From Pannonibacter anstelovis (lineage in GTDB: Bacteria; Pseudomonadota; Alphaproteobacteria; Rhizobiales; Stappiaceae), in the NCBI RefSeq assembly GCF_036881715.1, contig NZ_JBAKBF010000003.1, positions 124,001-188,000 on the forward strand: DNA of 64,000 nt, given 5' to 3'. The notes beneath the pieces are model-generated. The model had not been told where the DNA came from and did no database searches. It saw nothing but the letters and a program-made list of their open reading frames with translations. Positions 15,738 through 25,370 of the stretch are shown piece after piece (positions within the stretch are counted from its first letter, which is position 1; each line of letters opens with the position of its first letter). Made by a program: the position numbers and the translations under genes.

Positions 15738-17738
15738 ATGGCGGAACCGCTCATCAGCCTGAAGGCGCTCTATCGCTCGTTCCCGGCCGGAGACGGAGAG
15801 GTCGCGGTCCTCAAGGGCATCAATCTTGAGATCGCCCGGGGTGAGTTCGTCTCCATCATCGGCCAGTCCGGTTCCGGCAAGTCGACGCTGATGAACATCC
15901 TCGGCTGCCTCGACACACCGACCGGGGGAAGTTACCGGATCGGCGGGCGCGAGACGGCGGACCTTGAGCCAGATGAACTGGCGGCTCTGAGACGCGAGAA
16001 ATTCGGCTTCATCTTCCAGCGTTATAATCTGCTGGCCGAACTGACCGCCCTCGGCAATGTGGAAGTGCCTGCCGTCTATGCAGGCCTTGCGCAGGCGGAG
16101 CGGCGGCAGCGGGCGGCGGATATCCTCACGCGGCTTGGCCTTGGCGACCGGATGGAGCACCGTCCGCCACAGCTCTCGGGCGGACAGCAGCAGCGCGTCT
16201 CTATCGCCCGAGCTCTCATGAACGGCGGCGACATCATCCTCGCCGACGAGCCGACCGGCGCGCTGGACACGCGCAGCGGACAGGATGTGCTCGGCATCCT
16301 GCGTGAGCTGCACAGGGAGGGGAAGACGGTCATCATCGTCACCCATGACCCCAATGTGGCCGCGCTGGCAGAACGGACCATCGAAATCCTCGACGGCGAG
16401 ATCATCGCCGACAACCTGCGCAAGACAGGTACCCCGGATATGGCGGAACCACAGGCCATTGCTGCTATTGCCCCGGCACCGCAGCTGCAGCCGGGGCAGA
16501 GCACGGCGCGCAAGCTGAACCGGGGCCTCACCGCATGGGCCGGCCGCTTCGGCGAAGCGTTCCGCATGGCGCTGCTCTCCATGAAGGCGCACAAGCTGCG
16601 CACATTCCTGACCATGCTCGGCATCATCATCGGCATCGCCTCCGTGGTGAGCGTGGTGGCGCTCGGCACGGGCACACGGGAGAAGGTGCTGGCCAACATC
16701 GCTAGCCTCGGCACAAGCACGCTGGAGGTCTTCCCCGGCAAGGACTTCGGCGATGCGCGCTCCGGCAAGGTGACGACGCTGGTGATTTCCGACGCCAGGG
16801 AACTCGCCAGACAGCCTTATCTCAGGGCCGTCACGCCAACCGTCTCCACCAGCGCTACCCTGCGCTATGGTTCGAAGGAAGCCTCCGCCCTCGCCAACGG
16901 CGTCAGCACTGCCTATTTCGATGCCAAGGGCACGAAGATCGCATCAGGCAAGTTCTTCGATGCCGGCAGCGAGCATAATCTCGATGCGGTGGCGGTGATC
17001 GACGAGAACACCCGCAAGACCCTTTTTGCAGATGAGCCGGACGGTGCGGTTGGCAAGGTGCTGCTGATCAACAACATGCCCGCGCGCATCGTCGGCGTGG
17101 CCCAGCCCCAGCAGGGCGGTTTCGGCAGCAGCCAGAATCTCTCGGTGTTCCTGCCCTACACCACCGTACAGGCACGCCTCACCGGCTCAGGCACCCTGCG
17201 CAGCATCACCGTGCGGGTGGAGGATGATGTGGACATGAAGCTGGCCGAGCAGATGGTCACCACTTTCCTGACCCAGCGCCACGGCACGAAGGACTTCTTC
17301 ATCCTCAACACCGACGACATCCGCCAGTCCATCACCAGCACCACCGCCACCATGACACTGCTGATCGCCGCCATTGCCGTGATCTCGCTGATCGTGGGCG
17401 GCATCGGCGTGATGAACATCATGCTGGTGACTGTCTCCGAGCGTGTCTCGGAAATCGGCGTGCGTATGGCTGTCGGGGCGCGGCGGTCCGACATCCTGCA
17501 GCAATTCCTCATCGAGGCGGTCACGGTCTGCATCATCGGCGGCCTGACGGGAATTGCAGTGGCTTTGAGTTTCGGTGCCCTATTCCCGTTCTTTGTCTCC
17601 GATTTCGCGCTGATCTTCTCGAACGCCTCGATTGCCTATGCCTTCGGGATTTCAACCCTGATCGGCATCGTTTTCGGCTTCCTCCCCGCCCGCAACGCCT
17701 CCCGCCTCGATCCGGTCGCGGCGCTGAGCCGCCTGTGA
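15738..17738 (+). CDS. macB: MacB-like ABC transporter, fused ATPase and permease
   Basis: 666 residues. The N-terminal ATPase has Walker A GQSGSGKST (42-50), signature LSGGQQQR and Walker B IILADEPTGALD. The C-terminal permease has one membrane helix near 290, a large periplasmic domain (about 315-540) and three further helices, the FtsX-like MacB layout. Known members drive macrolide, lipopeptide, heme-precursor or enterotoxin export as mechanotransmitters across the periplasm. The substrate here is unknown. It starts 9 bases after the macA stop. Confidence 0.94.
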   Translation: MAEPLISLKALYRSFPAGDGEVAVLKGINLEIARGEFVSIIGQSGSGKSTLMNILGCLDTPTGGSYRIGGRETADLEPDELAALRREKFGFIFQRYNLLAELTALGNVEVPAVYAGLAQAERRQRAADILTRLGLGDRMEHRPPQLSGGQQQRVSIARALMNGGDIILADEPTGALDTRSGQDVLGILRELHREGKTVIIVTHDPNVAALAERTIEILDGEIIADNLRKTGTPDMAEPQAIAAIAPAPQLQPGQSTARKLNRGLTAWAGRFGEAFRMALLSMKAHKLRTFLTMLGIIIGIASVVSVVALGTGTREKVLANIASLGTSTLEVFPGKDFGDARSGKVTTLVISDARELARQPYLRAVTPTVSTSATLRYGSKEASALANGVSTAYFDAKGTKIASGKFFDAGSEHNLDAVAVIDENTRKTLFADEPDGAVGKVLLINNMPARIVGVAQPQQGGFGSSQNLSVFLPYTTVQARLTGSGTLRSITVRVEDDVDMKLAEQMVTTFLTQRHGTKDFFILNTDDIRQSITSTTATMTLLIAAIAVISLIVGGIGVMNIMLVTVSERVSEIGVRMAVGARRSDILQQFLIEAVTVCIIGGLTGIAVALSFGALFPFFVSDFALIFSNASIAYAFGISTLIGIVFGFLPARNASRLDPVAALSRL

Positions 17739-17742
17739 GGCG

Positions 17743-18399
17743 TCAGGCGGGTTTCGTTACCCGGCGCAGTGTCAGGTTGATACGGCCGCCGTTTTTAAGA
17801 AGGGTGGAGGTGCCCGGATAAAGCCGGTCGATGCCGTGGAAGGCGAGCCGGGACGGGCCCTCCAGCAGCAGCACGTCGCCCGAGTTCAGCCGGAACGAGC
17901 GGGTCGGGTCCTTGCGGGTGAGGCCACCGATGCGGAATAGGGCCGAATCGCCCAGCGAGACAGACAGAACCGGCGCCTCAAAGGTTTCCTCGTCCCGGTC
18001 CTGATGCAGGCCCATCCGGGCGTTCCCGTCATAGAAATTGATCAGGCAGGCTTCGGGCTCAGGGGCATTTGGAGCAAGCTCGCGCCACAGGTCCTTCAGC
18101 ACATCCGGCATTGGCGGCCACGGCTTTCCCGTCACCGGATGCAGCGGCTGATAGCGGTAGCCGCGAATGTCCGATACCCAGCCCAGGGGGCCGCAATTGC
18201 TCATGCGCACAGAAAAGGGCTGGCCGTTTTTAGGCATTACCGGACGGAACAGCGGCGCTTCGGCCACAATGGTCCGCAGCTGCTCCGCAAGATCTTCCTG
18301 TGCGGGGCCGTCCAGATGACCGGGCAGAAAACGCACCCCCTCCGGCAGCGGGCCTCGTCTCTTCCGGGCGCTTTCCGGTGCAGCGTTGTCCAAAGTCAT
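17743..18399 (-). CDS. alkB: AlkB-type 2-oxoglutarate/Fe(II) dioxygenase
   Basis: DNA/RNA alkylation-repair dioxygenase of 218 residues. The iron ligands are the HxD of MGLHQDRDE and the His of LAFHGIDR, and the 2-oxoglutarate salt-bridge Arg is in GRINLTLRRV. The substrate-side WVSDIRGYRY and the INFYDGNARMGLHQD segment match E. coli AlkB, which removes 1-methyladenine and 3-methylcytosine oxidatively. ATG 18399 has GGAG about 8 bases upstream; a longer in-frame start at 18429 is less likely. Convergent with macB (4-base gap) and divergent from dnaK. No Ada gene is adjacent. Confidence 0.93.
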   Translation of the reverse strand: MTLDNAAPESARKRRGPLPEGVRFLPGHLDGPAQEDLAEQLRTIVAEAPLFRPVMPKNGQPFSVRMSNCGPLGWVSDIRGYRYQPLHPVTGKPWPPMPDVLKDLWRELAPNAPEPEACLINFYDGNARMGLHQDRDEETFEAPVLSVSLGDSALFRIGGLTRKDPTRSFRLNSGDVLLLEGPSRLAFHGIDRLYPGTSTLLKNGGRINLTLRRVTKPA

Positions 18400-18751
18400 T
18401 CCACAGTCTCCAGCAGCCAAAGAACGCAAGTCCGCAAGGCATGTAGCGATCCTTGCGCTGATAAGGGCTTTTGCACAGCAAGATCAGGCAGGCAGACGCC
18501 TTGCAGCAAGCCTGTCTCCCGCCTATATAGCGGTCAAGCTCAGTGCTGACAGGCGGAACAACCTGCTGACAGCCCCGGACAAGGCCAAGGGTCAAAACTC
18601 GTGATCAGGGCCTCAGGGATCAAAAGGGGCTTGGGCCAGTGCTTCCATTGCGGAGCATCAGGCTTTAAGCGCGCCGGCATCACTGATTGTGAAAGGGAGC
18701 CGGATTGACGCCGATACGGGTTTTTCCGGTTTGCTAGAAAGAGAGGAAGAA
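18400..18751. other. 352-base divergent control region between alkB and dnaK
   Basis: Contains the predicted sigma-32 promoter of dnaK (18500-18528) and then a leader of about 215 bases before the dnaK ribosome-binding site GAGAGGAAG. No inverted repeat of the CIRCE/HrcA type is visible. Nothing else recognisable. Confidence 0.65.
18500..18528 (+). promoter_or_regulatory. sigma-32 heat-shock promoter of dnaK
   Basis: CTTG (18500-18503), an 18-base spacer, then CCTATAT (18522-18528). This fits the alphaproteobacterial RpoH consensus CTTG-N17/18-CYTATNT, and the hslV promoter at 23561 has identical spacing. Confidence 0.8.
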
Positions 18752-20656
<1,905 letters not shown>

Positions 20657-20665
20657 GTCACTGGC

Positions 20666-20695
20666 ACGGCGCGGCTCCTCAAGGGACCGCGCCGT
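20666..20695 (+). terminator. GC-rich hairpin after dnaK
   Basis: ACGGCGCGG, a 12-base loop, CCGCGCCGT. No T run follows, so it is more likely an mRNA stabiliser or attenuator that sets the dnaK:dnaJ ratio than a full terminator. Confidence 0.5.
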
Positions 20696-20893
20696 TCCGG
20701 CTTTCCAGCGGCGGCTGGCGGCGACCGGTTCAGTCCGGCAGGCCGGCACCGCTGCAATGCAGGGCATGATGCCTGCACCGTTTTCCCCAATGACGCGCAG
20801 ATGCGCAGCGGAGAGCCTGTCTGACGCCCGGAGAACGGCCAGACAGAGACGGATGCCAGGCACCCTCAAGCGATACCCGGCGGGCAGCAATTC

Positions 20894-22027
20894 ATGGCGA
20901 AGCGCGACTTTTATGAAATCCTTGGCGTGGCGCGGGATGCGGACGAGAAGGCCCTGAAGAGTGCCTACCGCAAGCTTGCGATGCAGTATCATCCGGACCG
21001 TAATCCGGGCGATGCTTCGGCCGAGGCGCAATTCAAGGAAGTCAACGAGGCCTACGACATCCTGAAGGACGGACAGAAGCGGGCAGCCTATGACCGCTTC
21101 GGCCATGCCGCGTTTGAAAACGGCGGCGGAGGCGGCGGGGCCGGATTTGGCGGCAACGGCGACTTCGCCTCGACCATGTCCGACATCTTCGAAGAGTTTT
21201 TCGGCATGGGTGGCGGACGCCGCTCGTCTGGCGGGCGCGAGCGCGGCGCAGACCTGCGCTACAACCTCGAAATCACCCTGGAAGAGGCCTTCACGGGCAA
21301 GACCGTGGAGATCGAGGTTCCGACCTCCGTCACCTGTCAGCCCTGCAGCGGCTCCGGCGCCAAGCCCGGCTCCAGTCCCACCACCTGCCGCACCTGCGGC
21401 GGCTCAGGGCGCGTACGCGCGGCCCAGGGCTTCTTCACGCTGGAACGCACCTGCCCGGGCTGTCAGGGCCGCGGCCAGGTCATCTCCGATCCCTGCCCCC
21501 ATTGCTCCGGCGTTGGCCGGGTGACGCAGGAGCGCACCCTCTCGGTCAACATTCCGGCTGGCATCGAGGACGGCACCCGCATCCGCCTTGCCGGTGAGGG
21601 CGAGGCAGGCCTTCGTGGCGGTCCATCTGGCGATCTCTATATTTTCCTGTCGCTGAAGCCACATGAGTTCTTCCAGCGCGACGGGGCGGATCTTTATTGC
21701 CGCGTGCCGATTTCCATGACGACGGCTGCCCTTGGCGGCCAGTTCGATGTGCCTACGGTTGAAGGCGGCACGACGCGGGTCAAGGTGCCCGAGGGCACGC
21801 AGAACGGCCGCCAGTTCCGTCTCAAGGGCAAGGGCATGCCGGTGATGCGCACCACCCAGCACGGCGACATGTACATTCAGGTCACGGTGGAAACACCGAC
21901 GAACCTGACCAAGCGCCAGCGCGAATTGCTGGCCGAATTCGAGAAGGAAAGCTCGGGAGAAAACAATCCGGAGAGCACCGGCTTCTTTGCCCGGGTAAAG
22001 GATTTTCTCGACAATCTGGGCAATTGA
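20894..22027 (+). CDS. dnaJ: chaperone protein DnaJ (Hsp40)
   Basis: 377 residues, type I Hsp40. The J domain (1-70) has the HPD triad in MQYHPDRNPGD. A Gly/Phe-rich linker (NGGGGGGAGFGGNGDF) follows. The four zinc-binding CxxCxGxG repeats are CQPCSGSG, CRTCGGSG, CPGCQGRG and CPHCSGVG, and then come the substrate-binding C-terminal domains. Stimulates the DnaK ATPase and delivers unfolded clients. Probably read from the dnaK promoter. Confidence 0.98.
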   Translation: MAKRDFYEILGVARDADEKALKSAYRKLAMQYHPDRNPGDASAEAQFKEVNEAYDILKDGQKRAAYDRFGHAAFENGGGGGGAGFGGNGDFASTMSDIFEEFFGMGGGRRSSGGRERGADLRYNLEITLEEAFTGKTVEIEVPTSVTCQPCSGSGAKPGSSPTTCRTCGGSGRVRAAQGFFTLERTCPGCQGRGQVISDPCPHCSGVGRVTQERTLSVNIPAGIEDGTRIRLAGEGEAGLRGGPSGDLYIFLSLKPHEFFQRDGADLYCRVPISMTTAALGGQFDVPTVEGGTTRVKVPEGTQNGRQFRLKGKGMPVMRTTQHGDMYIQVTVETPTNLTKRQRELLAEFEKESSGENNPESTGFFARVKDFLDNLGN

Positions 22028-22038
22028 GCCTGCATCCG

Positions 22039-22079
22039 TTCAAGGCCCTATGCCGCCACACGGCATCAAGGGCCTTGAA
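22039..22079 (+). terminator. long hairpin after dnaJ
   Basis: TTCAAGGCCCT plus ATGCCG pair with CGGCAT plus AGGGCCTTGAA, with one 2-base bulge and a 5-base loop. It is a strong structure 11 bases after the dnaJ stop without a T run. The CAAGGCCYTTGATGCCG element inside (minus strand) resembles the start of the dispersed repeat at 4566. Confidence 0.6.
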
Positions 22080-22131
22080 ATGGCCACGGTTGCGCGGATA
22101 GATGCTTTTACAAATCTAACCGGAGGAAACG

Positions 22132-22746
22132 ATGGCTGCATTCAGGATGCTCGGCGAGAAGCCCTTGAAGAAAAAGCTCCAGGATGAGTTCCGCTTCTTC
22201 CGCAACTGGCTCGACAGTCCGCTGACCCTTGGCGCCATTTCGCCTTCCGGCCCGGAACTGGCCCGGCGGATTGCCTCCTTCCTGAATGTGCGCCCTGACG
22301 GCCGCTATCTCGAGCTTGGGCCCGGAACGGGCGTGGTAACGCAGGCGATCTTTGACCGCGGCATCACGGAAAGCCAGCTGACCGCCTTGGAATACACCAC
22401 TGAATTCTGCCGCATGCTGCGCGACCGGTTTCCCGGCATGATGACCATTCAGGGTGATGCCTACGCCCTGCGCCAGACCCTGGAAAAAGCCATTCCGGTG
22501 CAGGATGGCATGTTCGCCGGCATTGTTTCGGGCCTGCCTCTGTTCACCCAGCCTGTGGAGAAGCGCCGGGCGCTGATCCTTGAGGCGCTGGACCTGTGCG
22601 AGCCTGGCGCGAACTTCATCCAGTTCTCCTATGCGCTGGTGCCGCCGGTAAAGCCGGAACCTGGTGTTCTCAGCCTCGACAAGACCGGCTGGATTTTTGC
22701 CAACCTGCCGCCTGCCCGCGTCTGGGTCTACAGCAAGCCGCAGTAA
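22132..22746 (+). CDS. pmtA: phosphatidylethanolamine N-methyltransferase, PmtA type
   Basis: Class I SAM-dependent methyltransferase of 204 residues. The SAM motif is YLELGPGTGVVTQAI (about residues 62-76), preceded by LGAISPSGPELAR and followed by IVSGLPLFTQP, all as in the Agrobacterium/Rhodobacter PmtA family. These enzymes methylate phosphatidylethanolamine towards phosphatidylcholine at the inner membrane. GGAGG lies 7 bases before the ATG. Downstream of dnaJ on the same strand. KsgA-like methyltransferases are the nearest alternative, but the length and the SGLPLF motif favour PmtA. Confidence 0.85.
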   Translation: MAAFRMLGEKPLKKKLQDEFRFFRNWLDSPLTLGAISPSGPELARRIASFLNVRPDGRYLELGPGTGVVTQAIFDRGITESQLTALEYTTEFCRMLRDRFPGMMTIQGDAYALRQTLEKAIPVQDGMFAGIVSGLPLFTQPVEKRRALILEALDLCEPGANFIQFSYALVPPVKPEPGVLSLDKTGWIFANLPPARVWVYSKPQ

Positions 22747-22918
22747 TTCCGGCAGCCAACTGATTTCGGCCCGGCATCCGGATCGCATGAGTTTCAGCGT
22801 TTCTTCTTGCGCCTCAACCGCTTGTGATGGCAGGTTGTGAAAAATATCTGTCGCCGGATGATCACAGCTCTGTTCCCGGGCGTGTGCGAACCGCGATGCC
22901 GCACCAGAAGGAGACAGC

Positions 22919-23500
22919 ATGCGCCATCCGAAGATCCTCGTCTTTTCCGGCTCCATCAGGGGTGGATCGCTCAACACACGCCTTGCCGGGCTTGCCGCAA
23001 AGCGGCTGGCTCTGGCCGATGCGGAGGTGACACGCATTTCGCTCGCCGACTACCAGATGCCCATCTATGACGGCGATCTGGAACAGGAGAAGGGTCCGCC
23101 GGAAGCGGCCCGCAAGCTCAAGCGGCTGATGCAGGAACAGCACGGCGTCTTCATCGCCTGCCCGGAGTACAACGCCGGTATGACCCCGCTTCTCAAGAAC
23201 ACGCTGGACTGGGTGAGCCGCGTCGCCGATCAGGGCGAAGCGCCCGGCATCGCCTTCAAGAATCGTGTCTTCTGTCTGGGCGCTGCCTCCCCCGGCGCTC
23301 TCGGCGGCATTCGCGGCCTCATCGGCTCACGCACCGTACTCGAAATCGGGCTTGGCGCACTGGTTCTGCCGGAAATGGCCATGGTGCCTGATGCTGGCAA
23401 AGCCTTTGATCCGCAAGGCAATCTCGTCAACGAAATGAGCTCCCGTGCTCTTGATGCCGCCGTGCAGCGTTTGATGCGCGAAACCCGGGCTCTCATCTGA
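22919..23500 (+). CDS. NAD(P)H-dependent FMN reductase family protein
   Basis: Flavodoxin-like flavoprotein of 193 residues. The FMN phosphate loop is FSGSIRGGSLNTRLA (about 9-23), and CPEYNAGMTPLLKNTLDWVSR (about 81-101) is the family signature (PEYNxxxxGxLKNAxDW). Reduces FMN, quinones or other acceptors with NAD(P)H; the physiological substrate is unknown. GAAGGAGA stands just upstream of the ATG. Stand-alone gene between pmtA and hslV. Confidence 0.9.
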   Translation: MRHPKILVFSGSIRGGSLNTRLAGLAAKRLALADAEVTRISLADYQMPIYDGDLEQEKGPPEAARKLKRLMQEQHGVFIACPEYNAGMTPLLKNTLDWVSRVADQGEAPGIAFKNRVFCLGAASPGALGGIRGLIGSRTVLEIGLGALVLPEMAMVPDAGKAFDPQGNLVNEMSSRALDAAVQRLMRETRALI

Positions 23501-23560
23501 TCATCGGTCTGGCGCGCCCGGCGGCCTGGACGCTCCGATCCGGCGCGTCACAGCCCGCGG

Positions 23561-23589
23561 CTTGGCGGATGGGATTTTCCCTCCTAAAT
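23561..23589 (+). promoter_or_regulatory. predicted sigma-32 promoter of hslV
   Basis: CTTG (23561-23564), an 18-base spacer, CCTAAAT (23583-23589). Spacing and both elements match the dnaK promoter, differing by one base in the -10 element. Confidence 0.7.
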
Positions 23590-23602
23590 AAGAGACAACG
23601 CT

Positions 23603-23628
23603 GGCGGCCCTGCGGCCGCCTTTCTTTT
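23603..23628 (+). terminator. hairpin with T-rich tail before hslV
   Basis: GGCGGCC, loop CTGC, GGCCGCC, then TTTCTTTT. It may end the FMN reductase transcript. It also falls within about 10 bases of the start expected from the predicted hslV promoter, so it could instead be a 5' stabilising stem-loop of the hslVU mRNA, as described for E. coli hslVU. Confidence 0.7.
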
Positions 23629-23666
23629 GGCGATGCAAGCCAATCATCTGCAGGATCGGACAAGGC

Positions 23667-24227
23667 ATGAGTTCAGAACACGGCATGGGCACCTGGCACG
23701 GCACCACCATTCTCATGGTGCGCAAGGGCGGCAAGGTGGTGATTGCCGGTGACGGGCAGGTCTCGCTGGGCCAGACCGTCATCAAGAACACCGCACGCAA
23801 GGTGCGCCCTCTGGCCAAGGGCACCGTCATCGGCGGTTTTGCCGGGGCAACGGCAGATGCCTTCACCCTGTTCGAGCGGCTGGAAGCCAAGCTGGAGCAG
23901 TATCCCGGCCAGTTGATGCGCGCCTGCGTGGAACTGGCCAAGGACTGGCGCACCGACCGCTACCTGCGCCGCCTCGAAGCCATGATGCTGGTGGCCGACA
24001 AGGATGTGTCGCTGGTGCTGACCGGAACGGGCGACGTGCTGGAGCCGGAAGGCGGCGTCATGGGCATCGGCTCGGGCGGCAACTACGCGCTCGCCGCCGC
24101 ACGTGCCCTTGTGGAAACGGACTTCGATGCGGAAACCGTTGCCCGCAAGGCCATGGCCATCGCGGCAGACATATGCGTCTACACCAATGGCAACCTGACG
24201 GTCGAAAGCCTCGACAGCGCCAGCTGA
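23667..24227 (+). CDS. hslV: HslV (ClpQ), peptidase subunit of the HslUV protease
   Basis: N-terminal-nucleophile threonine peptidase of 186 residues. The propeptide ends at G12 and the mature N terminus TTILMVRKGG exposes catalytic Thr13. VVIAGDGQVSLGQTV, ARKVRPL and GIGSGGNYALAAARAL are family motifs; the latter two shape the active site. Forms a double hexamer capped by HslU. A short membrane-protein gene separates it from hslU. Start at 23667, or possibly the internal ATG at 23685. Confidence 0.97.
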   Translation: MSSEHGMGTWHGTTILMVRKGGKVVIAGDGQVSLGQTVIKNTARKVRPLAKGTVIGGFAGATADAFTLFERLEAKLEQYPGQLMRACVELAKDWRTDRYLRRLEAMMLVADKDVSLVLTGTGDVLEPEGGVMGIGSGGNYALAAARALVETDFDAETVARKAMAIAADICVYTNGNLTVESLDSAS

Positions 24228-24254
24228 CCCTGCCCCTTACGCGGATACCAGTAC

Positions 24255-25346
24255 ATGACCAATGAGGCCTTCACACGGGAGGATCTGCAGGGCGCGGTAA
24301 GTGCCGGCGTCCTCTCGCCGCCGCAGCTTGAGGCGCTTGCCGCCTATCTGGACGGACTGCGCCAGCCCTCCATCTCCACCGTGGATGCAGAGGAACTGCG
24401 CTTCGTGCGCGGGTTCCACGACATCTTCATCTCCATCGGCATTGGCACACTGCTGTTCGGCCTGTTCTTCTTCCTCACCTTCACGCGCAACTGGGGCCTG
24501 AATTTCGCGGGTCTGGCGGTCGCCATCTGGGTCCTGTCAGAGATCTTTGCCCGGCGGATGCGACTTGCCCTGCCTTCCTTCATCCTGTCGGTCCTGTTCC
24601 TGCCGGCCACCCTGCTCGCGGTGATCTTCGTAACGGCAGAGTTCGTGCCAGGGGCCTCTTCGGATGCCTCCCAGAAGTTCCAGGCTGCAATGGATACCCT
24701 TCCGGGTGCCACACTCGTCTTGCTGACGGTGGCCGCAACGGCCATCGCCGCACTGCATTACTGGCGTTTCCAGGTGCCGGTAGGCGTATCGGTGATCTGT
24801 GCGGGGGCGATCTGCAGCCTGCTTGCCGCAGCTCATGCCATTGATGAGAATTTTGTCGGTGACTATCTGCCCTGGATCGGGCTTGCTGCAGGTCTTTCCG
24901 CCTTCGCAGCCGCCATGTACTTTGACAGCCGCGATCTAACCCGGCGCACGGTCAACAGCGACAAGGCCTTCTGGCTGCATTTCCTCGCGGCCCCGCTCAT
25001 GGTTCATTCGCTGCAAACCCTCACCATGAGCGGCCTCTACAACACGGGCGCAGGAGAACTGGTTCTGGCCTCTGTGATGATCATGCTGGTGCTCATGCTT
25101 GCCTTCGTGGCGCTGCTGGTGGACAGGCGGGCGATCCTCGTTTCAGGCCTTGGCTATTTCGGCGTGGCCGTCAGCATGCTGCTGTGGAACGCGGAAGTCT
25201 CCAACATGACGGGTGTCTCCATCACGCTGCTGGTCCTGGGCAGCTTCATCCTGCTGCTGGGTTCTGCATGGGTGCCCCTGCGGCGGAAGCTGCTTGCGCC
25301 CCTCACCGGCACGCGCCTGATGCGTTACGTGCCCGCCGCCCATTGA
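24255..25346 (+). CDS. polytopic membrane protein between hslV and hslU
   Basis: 363 residues that I do not recognise with certainty. A soluble N-terminal segment of about 50 residues (EDLQGAVSAGVLSPPQLEALAAYLD, helical) is followed by about ten hydrophobic segments from residue 55 to 350. The layout recalls DUF2157 proteins. It starts 27 bases after hslV and ends 24 bases before hslU, so it must be co-transcribed with both protease subunits and probably shares their heat-shock control. No catalytic motif seen. In other rhizobia a different gene occupies this slot, so a link to proteolysis is only positional. Confidence 0.75.
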   Translation: MTNEAFTREDLQGAVSAGVLSPPQLEALAAYLDGLRQPSISTVDAEELRFVRGFHDIFISIGIGTLLFGLFFFLTFTRNWGLNFAGLAVAIWVLSEIFARRMRLALPSFILSVLFLPATLLAVIFVTAEFVPGASSDASQKFQAAMDTLPGATLVLLTVAATAIAALHYWRFQVPVGVSVICAGAICSLLAAAHAIDENFVGDYLPWIGLAAGLSAFAAAMYFDSRDLTRRTVNSDKAFWLHFLAAPLMVHSLQTLTMSGLYNTGAGELVLASVMIMLVLMLAFVALLVDRRAILVSGLGYFGVAVSMLLWNAEVSNMTGVSITLLVLGSFILLLGSAWVPLRRKLLAPLTGTRLMRYVPAAH

Positions 25347-25370
25347 TCCTGATGACTGAAAGCTGACACG

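Noticed and set aside
18400..18751. CIRCE/HrcA operator before dnaK
   Set aside because: No TTAGCACTC-N9-GAGTGCTAA-like repeat. Only the sigma-32 promoter is present.
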